A stretch of DNA of 64,000 nucleotides from a virus. The notes beneath the pieces are model-generated. The model saw only the letters and a program-made list of their open reading frames with translations, did not search any database and had not been told where the DNA came from. Made by a program: the position numbers and the translations under genes. Positions 41,903 to 51,618 of this stretch are shown here, piece after piece (the first letter of the stretch is position 1; every line of letters starts with the position of its first letter). The stretch covers positions 1 through 64,000 of the IMG/VR virus record IMGVR_UViG_3300020187_003007; one strand, 5' to 3'.

Positions 41903-42799
41903 ATGAAGGCAATTCTAGTATCCGTAAAATACGATGACTACCTGTCACTCGCATTAAAATTCAACCAACATATATTCGAAGAGATAATTGTTGTCACTAC
42001 TAACACTGACCACGATACAATCAAGGCGTGTGACGAGATTGATAATGTCCATTGTGTTCGTGTTGATGATAGTGAAGTAACCAAAGGAGGAGCAGTATTC
42101 AACAAGGGTCATCTCTTAAACTTCGCAGTGAAATATCTAGAGGATCAACAATACAAAGGATGGATATGTTCGACAGATGGTGATATAATGTTCTCATCTG
42201 GATTCGATAAAAAATTTGATGAAATAAAAGAACAAGTAGATTCCTATGGAGTTAATAGTAACCGAATTATATTCACAGCTCCTAGGTATTTTATGCCACA
42301 GAATATAGAGTGGGTAGAAAGTTTTATGAGTAATCCAGATGTATCGTCAACACGAGATGAATATGGAAACTATACAGGCGTTAAATATAAAGGACTAACT
42401 AGACTCCCAAATGAAGGTAAGGAGAGAATAGGACTAGGGTATTGTCAGATGTATTATATAGATACAGTCACACGAATCAAACCTCATCAAGCCGCGGAAC
42501 ATCCTTATTATTATCAAGCGAGTGACTTGAAATCAACTATGGGTCTCGACACAAAATTGATCGGAAATTTTAAATGCACCGCCACTCGTAAAACAACACC
42601 AACTAAACAACTTCTCGATGTTTCAAATGTTATGGACCAGAGTGGTAAGGGTGAAGTTAAGCCTGGCTTCAATATAGAGCTCACATTTCGAAACGAACAT
42701 GTATTCTGTTGTCATTATGAATCTGATGACTTTTACTGTCTGCATATTGGTAGATCTTGGATCAACCAGAAGGGTAGAGTAAGTGCTAGAATTTCATGA
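41903..42799 (+). CDS. GT-A glycosyltransferase
   Basis: 298 residues. VKYDDYLSLALKFNQHIFEE then IIVVTTNTDHDT and NKGHLLNFAVKYL, followed by GWICSTDGDIMFSSGF with D-x-D. It is a paralogue of the protein at 48017-48760, which has the same VT(T/K)-D-x-D-T-I-K-x-C and F-N-K-G order. GLGYCQMYYIDT near residue 175 probably lines the acceptor site. Overlaps the next gene by 4 nt. Confidence 0.7.
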   Translation: MKAILVSVKYDDYLSLALKFNQHIFEEIIVVTTNTDHDTIKACDEIDNVHCVRVDDSEVTKGGAVFNKGHLLNFAVKYLEDQQYKGWICSTDGDIMFSSGFDKKFDEIKEQVDSYGVNSNRIIFTAPRYFMPQNIEWVESFMSNPDVSSTRDEYGNYTGVKYKGLTRLPNEGKERIGLGYCQMYYIDTVTRIKPHQAAEHPYYYQASDLKSTMGLDTKLIGNFKCTATRKTTPTKQLLDVSNVMDQSGKGEVKPGFNIELTFRNEHVFCCHYESDDFYCLHIGRSWINQKGRVSARIS

Positions 42800-43791
42800 A
42801 TACCGAGTATATACCAGTACACATACCGTCAGTACCTATATATGATATCTTTAAAGACCCTAGAGGAAACATACATGTAATATCACCACCTCCGGCTGAA
42901 GACAGAGAGATTGACGAAGTGTTAGACATAAGACTTTATAGAGAAGGAACCAGTGATTTAAGGTTTGAACCTATACGATGTGCACACGGAAACACCCGGA
43001 GATATACTCTATATAATCATGACCTACATGTACAGACTACTGAGATTACATTAACTGTGGGAGGTAATAAAATTAAGACGAGAATAAACGTACCGCCAAA
43101 GTTTGAGAATGAGATAGTGATAACCACGCTATGTAAAGACAGACAAGAGTGGGTCACGACGTGGGCTAATTATCACTTCGATTTAGGAGTGGATAGGATA
43201 ATATTATATGATAACTCTAAAAATAATAATCTTAGAGATTCACTAGCACCATTAATATCATCCGGAAAAGTGTTTTATATAAGATGGTCATATCCCTTCA
43301 AAACAAGTTCATTAAAAGCCACTGGAAGAAAACGAAACAGCTTATCATGTCAAACTACTTCTCAAAATCATTCGCTAAATCTTTTATCAAACTGTCGGAT
43401 AGTAGGTAACTTAGATGTGGATGAGTTTATTAATCTACAAAAACATAAAAATGTTATGAGTTTTTTTGATGAGTATATAAGAAGAGAGGAATATTACATC
43501 CGCATCCCCAGCAGGACATTTTTTAATAGCTCAAACAAACCCTACACTGGTAAGAAGTTCTTCAAAATATTCGAGTGTAACAGGACTACAGAGACACATA
43601 ATGGAAAGCTATTTATACACCCAAAATCAATACCCGTAATTTCTGTACATCTACTGACTGACAACAATGTGATCACCGAGGTGAATCCTATCACTGCTTA
43701 CTTCAATCACTACATCTATCTCTCTAATACTAACATATCTAGACGAACACGCACTGATACAACAACCGATAACTCAATACTAAATATATAA
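42796..43791 (+). CDS. GT92/Glyco_tranf_2_4-like glycosyltransferase
   Basis: 331 residues. The catalytic part begins near residue 108: IVITTLCKDRQEWVTTWANY, HFDLGVDRIILYDNSKN, then QNHSLNLLSNCRIVGNLDVD with the D-x-D, and DEFINL. This order is typical of the GT92/DUF23-type and related family-2 enzymes. The first 100 residues are an extra region with Pro-rich and beta segments. Cotranscribed with its neighbours. Confidence 0.75.
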   Translation: MNTEYIPVHIPSVPIYDIFKDPRGNIHVISPPPAEDREIDEVLDIRLYREGTSDLRFEPIRCAHGNTRRYTLYNHDLHVQTTEITLTVGGNKIKTRINVPPKFENEIVITTLCKDRQEWVTTWANYHFDLGVDRIILYDNSKNNNLRDSLAPLISSGKVFYIRWSYPFKTSSLKATGRKRNSLSCQTTSQNHSLNLLSNCRIVGNLDVDEFINLQKHKNVMSFFDEYIRREEYYIRIPSRTFFNSSNKPYTGKKFFKIFECNRTTETHNGKLFIHPKSIPVISVHLLTDNNVITEVNPITAYFNHYIYLSNTNISRRTRTDTTTDNSILNI

Positions 43792-43796
43792 TATAA

Positions 43797-44528
43797 ATGA
43801 ACATCAATGAAATAGAAAAATCTCTCCGGGATAACACTCGCCACGAATACAGACTTGGTGATTATATCAAACAAATGATGTCTGGGGTATCTAATAAAAA
43901 TGAAGAACTCAGACCACAATTACGTTCTCTGCGAGATAAACATAACGGAACAATGGGAGATGATCTACTATCATACGTACAGTCAAAAAATATAAAAGGA
44001 ACAAAGAATGTTCGGCAAGCTATCTTAAATTTTTTTAGAAATGCAGCCAAGTCAATAGCTGACCCGCCATACATGACAATACATCTACGACTAGGGGATG
44101 TGCTTGACCCCATCGGTGGAATTAAATCACGAGGGGAAGTTCATGGGTATTTAACACCTCTGAGTATATATAGTGATATGATTCAAGACTTAAAGAAACT
44201 CAATCCAGACCATCACATAGAGATCCAAACCGGTATTCATAAGTTTGGTGCTACTGCGACTGCAAAGTATCTATATGAGTTGAATGAACTCCTTGATAAT
44301 AACGGTTTAAAACCAACTGTCAATATCACAGATCCAGATACTGCGTTTCTCCGGTTGATCTCATCCAAAACATTGATATACTGCAAGGGTGGATATTCAC
44401 AGATAGCAGCAGTAATTTGTCAGGAGATGGGAGGCGATGTGTTGTATGCTGAGGATCTTGACAAGCGTAACCACTTCCCATATGCTGGGGACATCAGTAT
44501 ATTTGATTGCCCTCACTTGTATAAATAA
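43797..44528 (+). CDS. Fucosyltransferase-like protein (GT11/GT23 type)
   Basis: 243 residues. YMTIHLRLGDVLDPIGG provides the H-x-R-x-G-D motif that binds the GDP-fucose phosphate in GT11/GT23-type fucosyltransferases. SSKTLIYCKGGYSQIAAVIC fits the later 'S-x-x-S' motif. The N-terminal 80 residues are helical and charged. With gmd and fcl in the same cassette, GDP-fucose is the likely donor. Confidence 0.65.
   Translation: MNINEIEKSLRDNTRHEYRLGDYIKQMMSGVSNKNEELRPQLRSLRDKHNGTMGDDLLSYVQSKNIKGTKNVRQAILNFFRNAAKSIADPPYMTIHLRLGDVLDPIGGIKSRGEVHGYLTPLSIYSDMIQDLKKLNPDHHIEIQTGIHKFGATATAKYLYELNELLDNNGLKPTVNITDPDTAFLRLISSKTLIYCKGGYSQIAAVICQEMGGDVLYAEDLDKRNHFPYAGDISIFDCPHLYK
44520..44527 (+). promoter_or_regulatory. 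T4-type late promoter (perfect consensus)
   Basis: TATAAATA overlapping the end of the fucosyltransferase-like gene. It is 23 nt before the ATG at 44551, so unlike most promoters here it leaves a leader of about 17-18 nt. Confidence 0.65.
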
Positions 44529-44550
44529 CGCATATCTATAAGTAATACTG

Positions 44551-45189
44551 ATGATCAACCACAAAGAGAAATTTATATATGTACATATACCAAAAACCGG
44601 TGGGCATAGTATTGATAAATACTTTATGTCACGTAATCTAGTTGATGATAAGTTGTGGCACTGTACTGCGCGTCAGCTACACGATCATCTAGGAGCAGAT
44701 AAATGGTCCGAATATACAAGTTTCACTGTGGTACGCAATCCATGGGACCGGATGGTTTCTGAGTTTTGCTGGCAATCCGGAACAGGTGATAAACAAATAG
44801 CTACTCCATGGGGAAATAAAACAGCCACGTTCAAGGAATTTTTATTGATGGTAAAAGACTCTCCTACTGATCATCACAATCTTAATCAAGTGCGTCAATT
44901 CGACACATGGTACAGGACACAAGAAGTTAAGGACGGTCACCTGAACACACAAGCTAGTTTTGTGTTGAGCCCATCTGGTGAAAAACTAGTACAGCATATC
45001 ATCCGCTTCGAACAACTGAGCGAAGAGTTTTTACAAATATTATCAAAACTAAATCTTCCCATAGAACCATTACCACACTTAAATAAATCCTCTCGGACGA
45101 AATATCAGGATTATTATGATCAAGAGAGTATAGATATTGTAGCTACTCGATTTAAAGATGATATCGAGTTGTTCAACTACAATTACTAG
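44551..45189 (+). CDS. Sulfotransferase (PAPS-dependent)
   Basis: 212 residues. FIYVHIPKTGGHSIDKYF is the 5'-phosphosulfate loop and FTVVRNPWDRMVSEF the 3'-phosphate motif of the carbohydrate sulfotransferase (Sulfotransfer_2) family. It would move sulfate from host-made PAPS to a sugar hydroxyl. No PAPS-synthesis gene is in the window. A second, divergent sulfotransferase is at 48762-49757. Confidence 0.88.
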   Translation: MINHKEKFIYVHIPKTGGHSIDKYFMSRNLVDDKLWHCTARQLHDHLGADKWSEYTSFTVVRNPWDRMVSEFCWQSGTGDKQIATPWGNKTATFKEFLLMVKDSPTDHHNLNQVRQFDTWYRTQEVKDGHLNTQASFVLSPSGEKLVQHIIRFEQLSEEFLQILSKLNLPIEPLPHLNKSSRTKYQDYYDQESIDIVATRFKDDIELFNYNY

Positions 45190-45191
45190 AC

Positions 45192-46211
45192 ATGATTAAA
45201 ACTCCTTCTCTACCGGGTCATATTCGTGATTTCGTTCTGAAGTGGATATTATCAGACGATACAATACAACACTATGCTAAGCAACAAAACATATTTGTAA
45301 AACCACTGCAAATAGACAAATCGAAAAACTGTATTAGTAGTATTATAGCGAGGGATAATGGTAGATTGAAACTACCATCACCTACATTGTATGTCGGTTT
45401 CGAACCGTATATTGTAGGTTCACATCTAGACCCTGAACGTAATGGATTCTCCATACAGTCAGCTAGAGGTTCCGCTGGTGACATACCATTAGGTTTCGGA
45501 TATGATCCTATTGAAGGTATAACATCAAGAACACAGCTCTTAGATAGAAATATATTAATAACAACTTGTGATAAACAAGAACATTGTCATTACTTACCTT
45601 TCATCTCGACACACCCTAGTATTATTGATAGTACTGAAAATATAAAGAAGCATAGTAACATAAACCGGAGATTTAAAGTAGGTTATATGAACAGAGTTAA
45701 ATGTAATCGTAGAGAACAAATGTTTAATAATCTAGTGTATAGATTCGGAGTGAATCAGTGCCATGCTCTAGGTGAGAGGTGTGGTACATATCCAGAGACA
45801 TTACAACCTAGTAACAATCCTCGATCAGGCCAAGATTGTTGGTATAATGATAAGCTACATCAACTATATTCAAACTATACATTCATGATAGCTATGGAGA
45901 ATACAATTTCACCTGGATATATAACTGAGAAGATTTTAAACTCATTCATCGCTGGCGCGATTCCTATATATTATGGTACTGATGAAATCAAGGACGTATT
46001 TAACACTAAGGCTTTCATCCATGTAACTGACTACAAGTCAATCGAAGATTGTGCAGAATATATATCCAGTATGAATAATAAAGAAATCCTCCAGATGCAA
46101 AGTCAACATATATTCAAAAAACCACTACATGGCATGTTCAAAGAAACATCCGAGATGTATAGCAATATACGAAATGATATTATAAGTATGTGTAATCATG
46201 AGAGACCGTAA
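45192..46211 (+). CDS. Alpha-1,3-fucosyltransferase-like (GT10)
   Basis: 339 residues. The region YTFMIAMENTISPGYITEKI followed by LNSFIAGAIPIYYG is the hallmark GT10 motif for binding GDP-fucose. Upstream, RFKVGYMNRVKCNRREQMF fits the start of the C-terminal GT-B lobe. The predicted donor matches the GDP-fucose pathway at 53464-55791. It overlaps the next gene by 14 nt. Confidence 0.88.
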   Translation: MIKTPSLPGHIRDFVLKWILSDDTIQHYAKQQNIFVKPLQIDKSKNCISSIIARDNGRLKLPSPTLYVGFEPYIVGSHLDPERNGFSIQSARGSAGDIPLGFGYDPIEGITSRTQLLDRNILITTCDKQEHCHYLPFISTHPSIIDSTENIKKHSNINRRFKVGYMNRVKCNRREQMFNNLVYRFGVNQCHALGERCGTYPETLQPSNNPRSGQDCWYNDKLHQLYSNYTFMIAMENTISPGYITEKILNSFIAGAIPIYYGTDEIKDVFNTKAFIHVTDYKSIEDCAEYISSMNNKEILQMQSQHIFKKPLHGMFKETSEMYSNIRNDIISMCNHERP

Positions 46212-46971
46212 TATCTTAATCAATTTTGCAGATCATGCATATCATAACAGCCAGGTACGTAATTCAACTTCCGGGTTGATGTACGGGTTTAACACCGTAC
46301 ATCAATACAATCCCCGGGATATTGATAAGGATTTTTATAACAAGAATAAAAAGATATTAGACCAACCCCGAGGTTGTGGGTATTGGTTGTGGAAGCCTTA
46401 CTTTATATATAAAGAGTTAGTTGATCTATCTCCTGGGGATATATTATTTTACTCAGATTCCGGCTGTGACTTCATTAAAGACTTCACTCCGGTGATACGA
46501 CATATTAGAGAGTCTGAACATGGTATATGCCCCTTCAAGCTTGCAGGAAAACATAAGGAGTTTATATTTACGAAAAGAGACTTATTTATTGAGACAGAAA
46601 CCGATACAGAAGAGTATACACAAACACCTCAGATAATGGCATCATTCATAGGGATACGAAAAACAGATTTTACGGTTGACTTTTTTAAGAACTATCTACA
46701 GTACGCTCAAACCGAACAATTGATAACAGATTGTCCTAGTAAATCTAAAAATTACGATGGGTTTAAAGATCATAGACATGATCAATCAATCTTCAGTTTA
46801 CTCTGCAAAAAACATAAAATACCAACTCTAGATGATCCTACACAATGGGGACTAAAGCATAAGGAGTCAAAACCCGGTTGTACATATATCTGGCATCGCC
46901 GGAATAATAATAGAATCAAGACAGAGATGAGAGACCTAGAAGGAATGAGAGTTCCGTTGATAGTAGGATGA
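46198..46971 (+). CDS. Putative glycosyltransferase of capsule type
   Basis: 257 residues. RGCGYWLWKPYFIYKELVDL, GDILFYSDSGCDFI and QIMASFIGIRKTDFTVDFF, then FKDHRHDQSIFSLLCKK, form a pattern I know from uncharacterised glycosyltransferase-like proteins in capsule and phage glycan clusters. SDSG could be the D-x-D equivalent. It overlaps both neighbouring genes, which argues for tight coexpression. Confidence 0.65.
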   Translation: MRDRNILINFADHAYHNSQVRNSTSGLMYGFNTVHQYNPRDIDKDFYNKNKKILDQPRGCGYWLWKPYFIYKELVDLSPGDILFYSDSGCDFIKDFTPVIRHIRESEHGICPFKLAGKHKEFIFTKRDLFIETETDTEEYTQTPQIMASFIGIRKTDFTVDFFKNYLQYAQTEQLITDCPSKSKNYDGFKDHRHDQSIFSLLCKKHKIPTLDDPTQWGLKHKESKPGCTYIWHRRNNNRIKTEMRDLEGMRVPLIVG

Positions 46972-48020
46972 ACCGGAAATTAAGAATATATACCCCAATG
47001 AAGAAGGCGACCTCTGAGGAGAACGCACAGGTACTTCAACCCGGTATAAAAAACAGCAAACATTGTGAATCTGTAGACTTACCAGATCAGGTACGTACTT
47101 TAGATCACCCAGATGGTCCTTATGTAGAAAAATTGGCACCTCAAACACGAGGTACTCCAAAAGATATTGATCTCATGATACTACACGGATGCATGCAGCC
47201 AGATCAAGCAAAGGTATGGAGAGAACAATACCCTGATATACCTGCTATTGTCATGGATTATAAAGATGAACTCGAACTATATCACCCGGAACTTCGAGTG
47301 TTAGCTCACTTCAAGCGTAATATGGCTATAAGAAAATGGGGTAAACCGCTAGGAGTCAATGACTACAAACCACACAACGTTCATTTTTCACCATATTGTG
47401 TGCGTGAGGATATTGTAGCTGAGATGTCCCAGTATAAAAATACAGCAAGAGATAAGGATGTCTGTTGCTTTTTTGAGCCTAATGATGACAACTGGAGCAA
47501 GCACATTCCCATGCACTATGAACGTGGTGTAGGTTTACGATCTGTAATTGAGAATCATGTTGGTTGGTGTGGTACCCGCCGGCTAGTTGCATCAACATTA
47601 CAGGCAGCTAAGAAGTGGTATGGTTGTGGATATGATATGCATATAGGTAAAACAGGTGGTGGCCAGACTGACGGTAGGAGATCACCACAACAGGACTATT
47701 GTCGATTAATGGCCACGACCAAGATAATAGTGACAGCGACTCCTGACGGATGGGAGGGTGACTATAGGTTGATGGAATCTATTAGCAGTGGTGCATTAGT
47801 ATTACATAACCGAATGGCATTACCTCCAGCTGGATTAGTCGATGGTAAGCACTGGATAATATATGACGATCATCAGGATATGCTAGAGAAGGTATATTAT
47901 TACAACACACATCCAGATCAAGCAAGAGTGATAGGAGAGCAGGGAAGAGATTACGTGATGAACAACCACAAACCAGAGCACCGAGTCGAGAGTTGGCTTC
48001 GAATTATAGGTTTGTTATGA
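46968..48020 (+). CDS. GT-B glycosyltransferase
   Basis: 350 residues. The C-terminal lobe has TPDGWEGDYRLMESISSGAL followed by VLHNRM, the E-x7-E-like nucleotide-sugar-binding region of GT-B enzymes (GT1/GT4-like). It ends with the HRVESWLRIIGLL helix that packs on the N-lobe in such folds. Residues 1-150 form the N-lobe with LMILHGCMQPDQ. Donor unknown. The start overlaps the previous stop (ATGA). Confidence 0.7.
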   Translation: MNRKLRIYTPMKKATSEENAQVLQPGIKNSKHCESVDLPDQVRTLDHPDGPYVEKLAPQTRGTPKDIDLMILHGCMQPDQAKVWREQYPDIPAIVMDYKDELELYHPELRVLAHFKRNMAIRKWGKPLGVNDYKPHNVHFSPYCVREDIVAEMSQYKNTARDKDVCCFFEPNDDNWSKHIPMHYERGVGLRSVIENHVGWCGTRRLVASTLQAAKKWYGCGYDMHIGKTGGGQTDGRRSPQQDYCRLMATTKIIVTATPDGWEGDYRLMESISSGALVLHNRMALPPAGLVDGKHWIIYDDHQDMLEKVYYYNTHPDQARVIGEQGRDYVMNNHKPEHRVESWLRIIGLL

Positions 48021-48760
48021 AATTTGTAGGTATAACAGTTTGTGTTAATTATGCACCTATTTTGAGATTAGCCTTACAAGAAACAAGCCAAAGACTAGAT
48101 CGCATTATCGTTGTAACCAAGAAAGATGATATTGACACAATAAAGGTTTGTGAGGGATACAATAATGTGGATACAGTCTTCTTTGATTTTAGCGTTGATG
48201 AGAGGTGGTTTGAGACACACATGAAGCGATTTAAAAATGGGGAGATGAACAATCCGCCTGATATGAGAAAGCAATATTGGTCTAAGCGTTTATCTGATGC
48301 TAATGTCAAGGGATTTAATAAAGGTGGAGGGTTGCGTTTAGGTCAGCAACATGTAGTAAAAAACTATCCAGGATCTGTACAAATCATTTTAGATTGTGAT
48401 ATAGTTCTCCCACCTGAATTCAAAACCGCGACGACTAGCATGGATTATATTAATGATGTTTTATATGTACCTAACGAGCGTCGTGATTACACATCATATA
48501 CATTATACAAACAGCAAAAAACATTTAAGAACTACTCCACCGCTGGATGGGGATATTTTCAAATGTACAGACCGTCAATAGAATCTAACAGAGTGTTTTA
48601 TGATGACTGGCCAGATGCAGCGAAGACTGATGTTTGGTTCCGTAACGATATATTAAAGGGTGATTTCAAAAAAAAGATAAAACTCAATACACATGTAGAT
48701 CACTTAGGACAGGAAGGTGGCTCAATACATTTAACTAAATACAACTTCGACTTTAACTGA
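48017..48760 (+). CDS. GT-A glycosyltransferase, paralogue of 41903-42799
   Basis: 247 residues from ATG 48017, overlapping the previous stop. VGITVCVNYAPILRLALQET, IIVVTKKDDIDTIKVCEGY, KGFNKGGGLRLGQQHVV and VQIILDCDIVLPPEF (D-x-D) parallel the protein at 41903. The two copies suggest duplication within the cassette, each probably adding one sugar. Confidence 0.7.
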   Translation: MKFVGITVCVNYAPILRLALQETSQRLDRIIVVTKKDDIDTIKVCEGYNNVDTVFFDFSVDERWFETHMKRFKNGEMNNPPDMRKQYWSKRLSDANVKGFNKGGGLRLGQQHVVKNYPGSVQIILDCDIVLPPEFKTATTSMDYINDVLYVPNERRDYTSYTLYKQQKTFKNYSTAGWGYFQMYRPSIESNRVFYDDWPDAAKTDVWFRNDILKGDFKKKIKLNTHVDHLGQEGGSIHLTKYNFDFN

Positions 48761-48761
48761 A

Positions 48762-49757
48762 ATGATAGTATCACACAAACATAAATTTATATTCATTAAG
48801 ACACACAAGACGTCAACACAGACGTTTATGAAGTTTATCAAACCACATCTAGGGACAGATGATGTTATGGCAGGTGATTCATCTAGTGACGTCAATGAGG
48901 ATACGAAACTCAATGTAGATAAGAAATTTGAATCCACCGGCAAGAGTGCTCACGAGTATGTTGAAGTTTACGGAAACCATCTCCCGTGGTTTATGATCAA
49001 GGAAATAGTAGGTGATGATATATGGAGCAATTATACAAAGATCACTATTGAGAGAGATCCTTACGATAGACTAGTATCACTATTTCATTTCCTTAATAAT
49101 ATTCTCATAAAACCCGGTCTATTCCAGCCCAGCCCGGGTTATCGTTCTCAATTGAAAGGTCCAGAGATTAAAGACATGCTACAGAACAGTCTACTTGATC
49201 TATATCCAGAAGAGATACGAACCTATTTCGAGGAGCTTACACTCATGCAACTATCCTCACCGGTTATGAATCTCATGGATCATGATACGTATGGTCCGAT
49301 TGGAGTCGAAAAAGAGAGATCATTATATAAGAACACCGCGCGTGATTTAAATCTCAGAATATATGAAGTCGATAATAGCCCGTTGATCATCAATAACAAG
49401 CTCGGACCTTTTCCTTATCTAAACACTTCTGATATATGCATTCGATTAGAACCTTTTCAGAAACATCAAGCTAGTGAAGGTCAATGTAGATTTCTCAACT
49501 ATGGATATTACTACGATGGTGATCGATTGCAGGTCGACGAAGTTATAGATTTTAAGGATGTGGGTAACAATATAGGTGATACGTTTCAAAAATACGGAAT
49601 CAATATTAAATGTGATGAGAGTTTATATAATGACAACAGCCAAAACACACACTACAGATCAACTACATCCAGTTATAGTACTGATTGGTGGTATGAAGGC
49701 CTTAAGGGTTTCATGATCAAGGAATTAATTAATGAGAAACTCATTACGCGCACCTAA
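48762..49757 (+). CDS. Divergent sulfotransferase
   Basis: 331 residues. KFIFIKTHKTSTQTFMKFI corresponds to the PAPS 5'-phosphosulfate loop with K-T-x-K-T/S-T, and YTKITIERDPYDRLVSLFHF to the 3'-phosphate motif. It shares only these motifs with the sulfotransferase at 44551, so the two probably modify different positions. The C-terminal 100 residues are extra and Asp/Asn/Tyr rich. Confidence 0.75.
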   Translation: MIVSHKHKFIFIKTHKTSTQTFMKFIKPHLGTDDVMAGDSSSDVNEDTKLNVDKKFESTGKSAHEYVEVYGNHLPWFMIKEIVGDDIWSNYTKITIERDPYDRLVSLFHFLNNILIKPGLFQPSPGYRSQLKGPEIKDMLQNSLLDLYPEEIRTYFEELTLMQLSSPVMNLMDHDTYGPIGVEKERSLYKNTARDLNLRIYEVDNSPLIINNKLGPFPYLNTSDICIRLEPFQKHQASEGQCRFLNYGYYYDGDRLQVDEVIDFKDVGNNIGDTFQKYGINIKCDESLYNDNSQNTHYRSTTSSYSTDWWYEGLKGFMIKELINEKLITRT

Positions 49758-49762
49758 TTACA

Positions 49763-49770
49763 TATAAATA
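49763..49770 (+). promoter_or_regulatory. T4-type late promoter (perfect consensus)
   Basis: TATAAATA, 9 nt before the ATG at 49780. Confidence 0.7.
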
Positions 49771-49779
49771 TATGTATAT

Positions 49780-51618
49780 ATGGAAGAAGAGATGATTGTC
49801 AATTTATGCACCTTTATGGGACGAAAGAATAATGTTAAGATATTACTTGTATACGTGGAAGAAGCGCTCAAGATAAATGCTATTGATAATTATTATATGA
49901 TAGATATGACTCGTAATCATAAGGATCACGAATATATATTTAGCGAACAACAACGACTCAATGAATTATATCCAGAGCGAGTCCACGTTGTGAATAGGGA
50001 GATCCGGAGGAAACAGTTAGACGATAACACGGCTATGGACACAATCGGTAGTTGGGCACCATTCTATGAGTTCTGTAGTCAATTTAGTGACAATGATGTA
50101 ATTATAAAGTGTGATGATGACACTACATACTTTGACGTAGAGACTATTAGAGCTGCAGCAGAGGTAAGATTTAAAAACAAACACCCGTTCCTGATGCATG
50201 GTAATACTATTAATAATGGTATATGTGCTTTTCATCAGCAACGCAAAGGGATATGGACGTTTGAAGGTAATGATGTACTAGACAATTACCCTACAAGTGG
50301 ACTAACAGGTCCCTTGTTTTCTCACCCGGAAATTGCATGCGGGTGTCATGAACAGTTCACACGAGACTTAATAGCAGATGAGAGTAATATTAGTAAATAT
50401 GCCTTAAACTCAAATCCATACTTCACAGCAAGAGTGAGTATTAATATGATATTCATGTTGGGAAGTGATAGAGACATTATCAGCAAGATTGACACGCAAG
50501 ATGAGTATGTTAGTAGCAGTAAGATAGGACAACAAACAGACCGCCCTAACATGTTGATTGGTGATTTTACGTGCGCTCATCACACATACGGAGTTCAAGA
50601 ACCAGTAATGGAGGAGTTAGGTACATACAAAATGTACAAGGAGTTGGCGGATAAATACTACAGTAACGACACAGTACGTACTAACAAGAGTATCACCCAA
50701 CCAGAAGGACAATCACTGACACTCAAGTCTGATGATATATATTTGGCTAGATACTGGAGTGGTGAAAATAGTATAACTATCAAGAACAACAGGACTGATA
50801 AATATATCAATTTAGATTGGGTCAAGACAGAGAGAGTTAAGTTTATCGAGGATAAACCCGGGCAGAAAGAACGAGTAGGAACAGGAGTGTACTGGTATAA
50901 GGCAGAGTTGTCAGCTAGTGACAAGCCAATGGTATTTAATCTAGATGATAAAGAGAAAGGAAACCTACAAATACAGGATTGCACAGAGATATTTAAAACA
51001 TCTCAACCAGGTAATAAGGCTGAACGGTTCATGACATTTCCTGTTAAGAAGTGGTTCCAACAGAACTATAAAAAACAATACGTCAAGATCAATAACATAG
51101 GTACAGATGAAGCACAGATAGAGACTCCTCATCACCCTGGATTCAATTTAGTTGCAGATGATCGTAATCCTGACAAGACTTTATACTTCTTTACAAACGG
51201 TGGAGAAGATACATGGACCGTAGAGGATCTGAGCAATACAAATAATCTAATCGTACCTATTTCAATTGATCGTGGTAATCAGGATGAGTGTGAGAATGAC
51301 CCTACTACCGCCCGGGTTGTTAATGATGACAGTTTACCGGAGTGTAGGAATTTTAGAGAATTCTACTGGATGGTTAATGGGTATATTTGGGAAATGGTAC
51401 CTCAAGGAGATAATGAATGTCATGTAAAGTTGATAGCAGATGATCTAGATGATTTGTATCTCTCCGGAGAAGCTTCCGGTAAAGTGAGGTTGAGTGCCAA
51501 TAAGGATCTCTGGAAGTTAAGCACCGATAAGTTTTTAGTCCACAACTCGACAAAATTAAAGTTATCTATATCACCCACTGGAGTTGAGATTAACTTAACT
51601 GGAACTAAATTATCGTAA
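49780..51618 (+). CDS. Two-domain glycosyltransferase-like protein
   Basis: 612 residues. The N-terminal 300 resemble a GT-A domain: MIVNLCTFMGRKNNVKILL, FSDNDVIIKCDDDTTYFDVE with D-D-D, and a late His in FTCAHHTYG. Residues about 315-612 are a separate beta-rich region with repeated W and D (YLARYWSGENSITI, FYWMVNGYIWEM, KLIADDLDDLYLSGEASGKV), perhaps a carbohydrate-binding or acceptor-docking domain. I do not recognise the second domain. It overlaps ugd by 1 nt. Confidence 0.6.
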   Translation: MEEEMIVNLCTFMGRKNNVKILLVYVEEALKINAIDNYYMIDMTRNHKDHEYIFSEQQRLNELYPERVHVVNREIRRKQLDDNTAMDTIGSWAPFYEFCSQFSDNDVIIKCDDDTTYFDVETIRAAAEVRFKNKHPFLMHGNTINNGICAFHQQRKGIWTFEGNDVLDNYPTSGLTGPLFSHPEIACGCHEQFTRDLIADESNISKYALNSNPYFTARVSINMIFMLGSDRDIISKIDTQDEYVSSSKIGQQTDRPNMLIGDFTCAHHTYGVQEPVMEELGTYKMYKELADKYYSNDTVRTNKSITQPEGQSLTLKSDDIYLARYWSGENSITIKNNRTDKYINLDWVKTERVKFIEDKPGQKERVGTGVYWYKAELSASDKPMVFNLDDKEKGNLQIQDCTEIFKTSQPGNKAERFMTFPVKKWFQQNYKKQYVKINNIGTDEAQIETPHHPGFNLVADDRNPDKTLYFFTNGGEDTWTVEDLSNTNNLIVPISIDRGNQDECENDPTTARVVNDDSLPECRNFREFYWMVNGYIWEMVPQGDNECHVKLIADDLDDLYLSGEASGKVRLSANKDLWKLSTDKFLVHNSTKLKLSISPTGVEINLTGTKLS

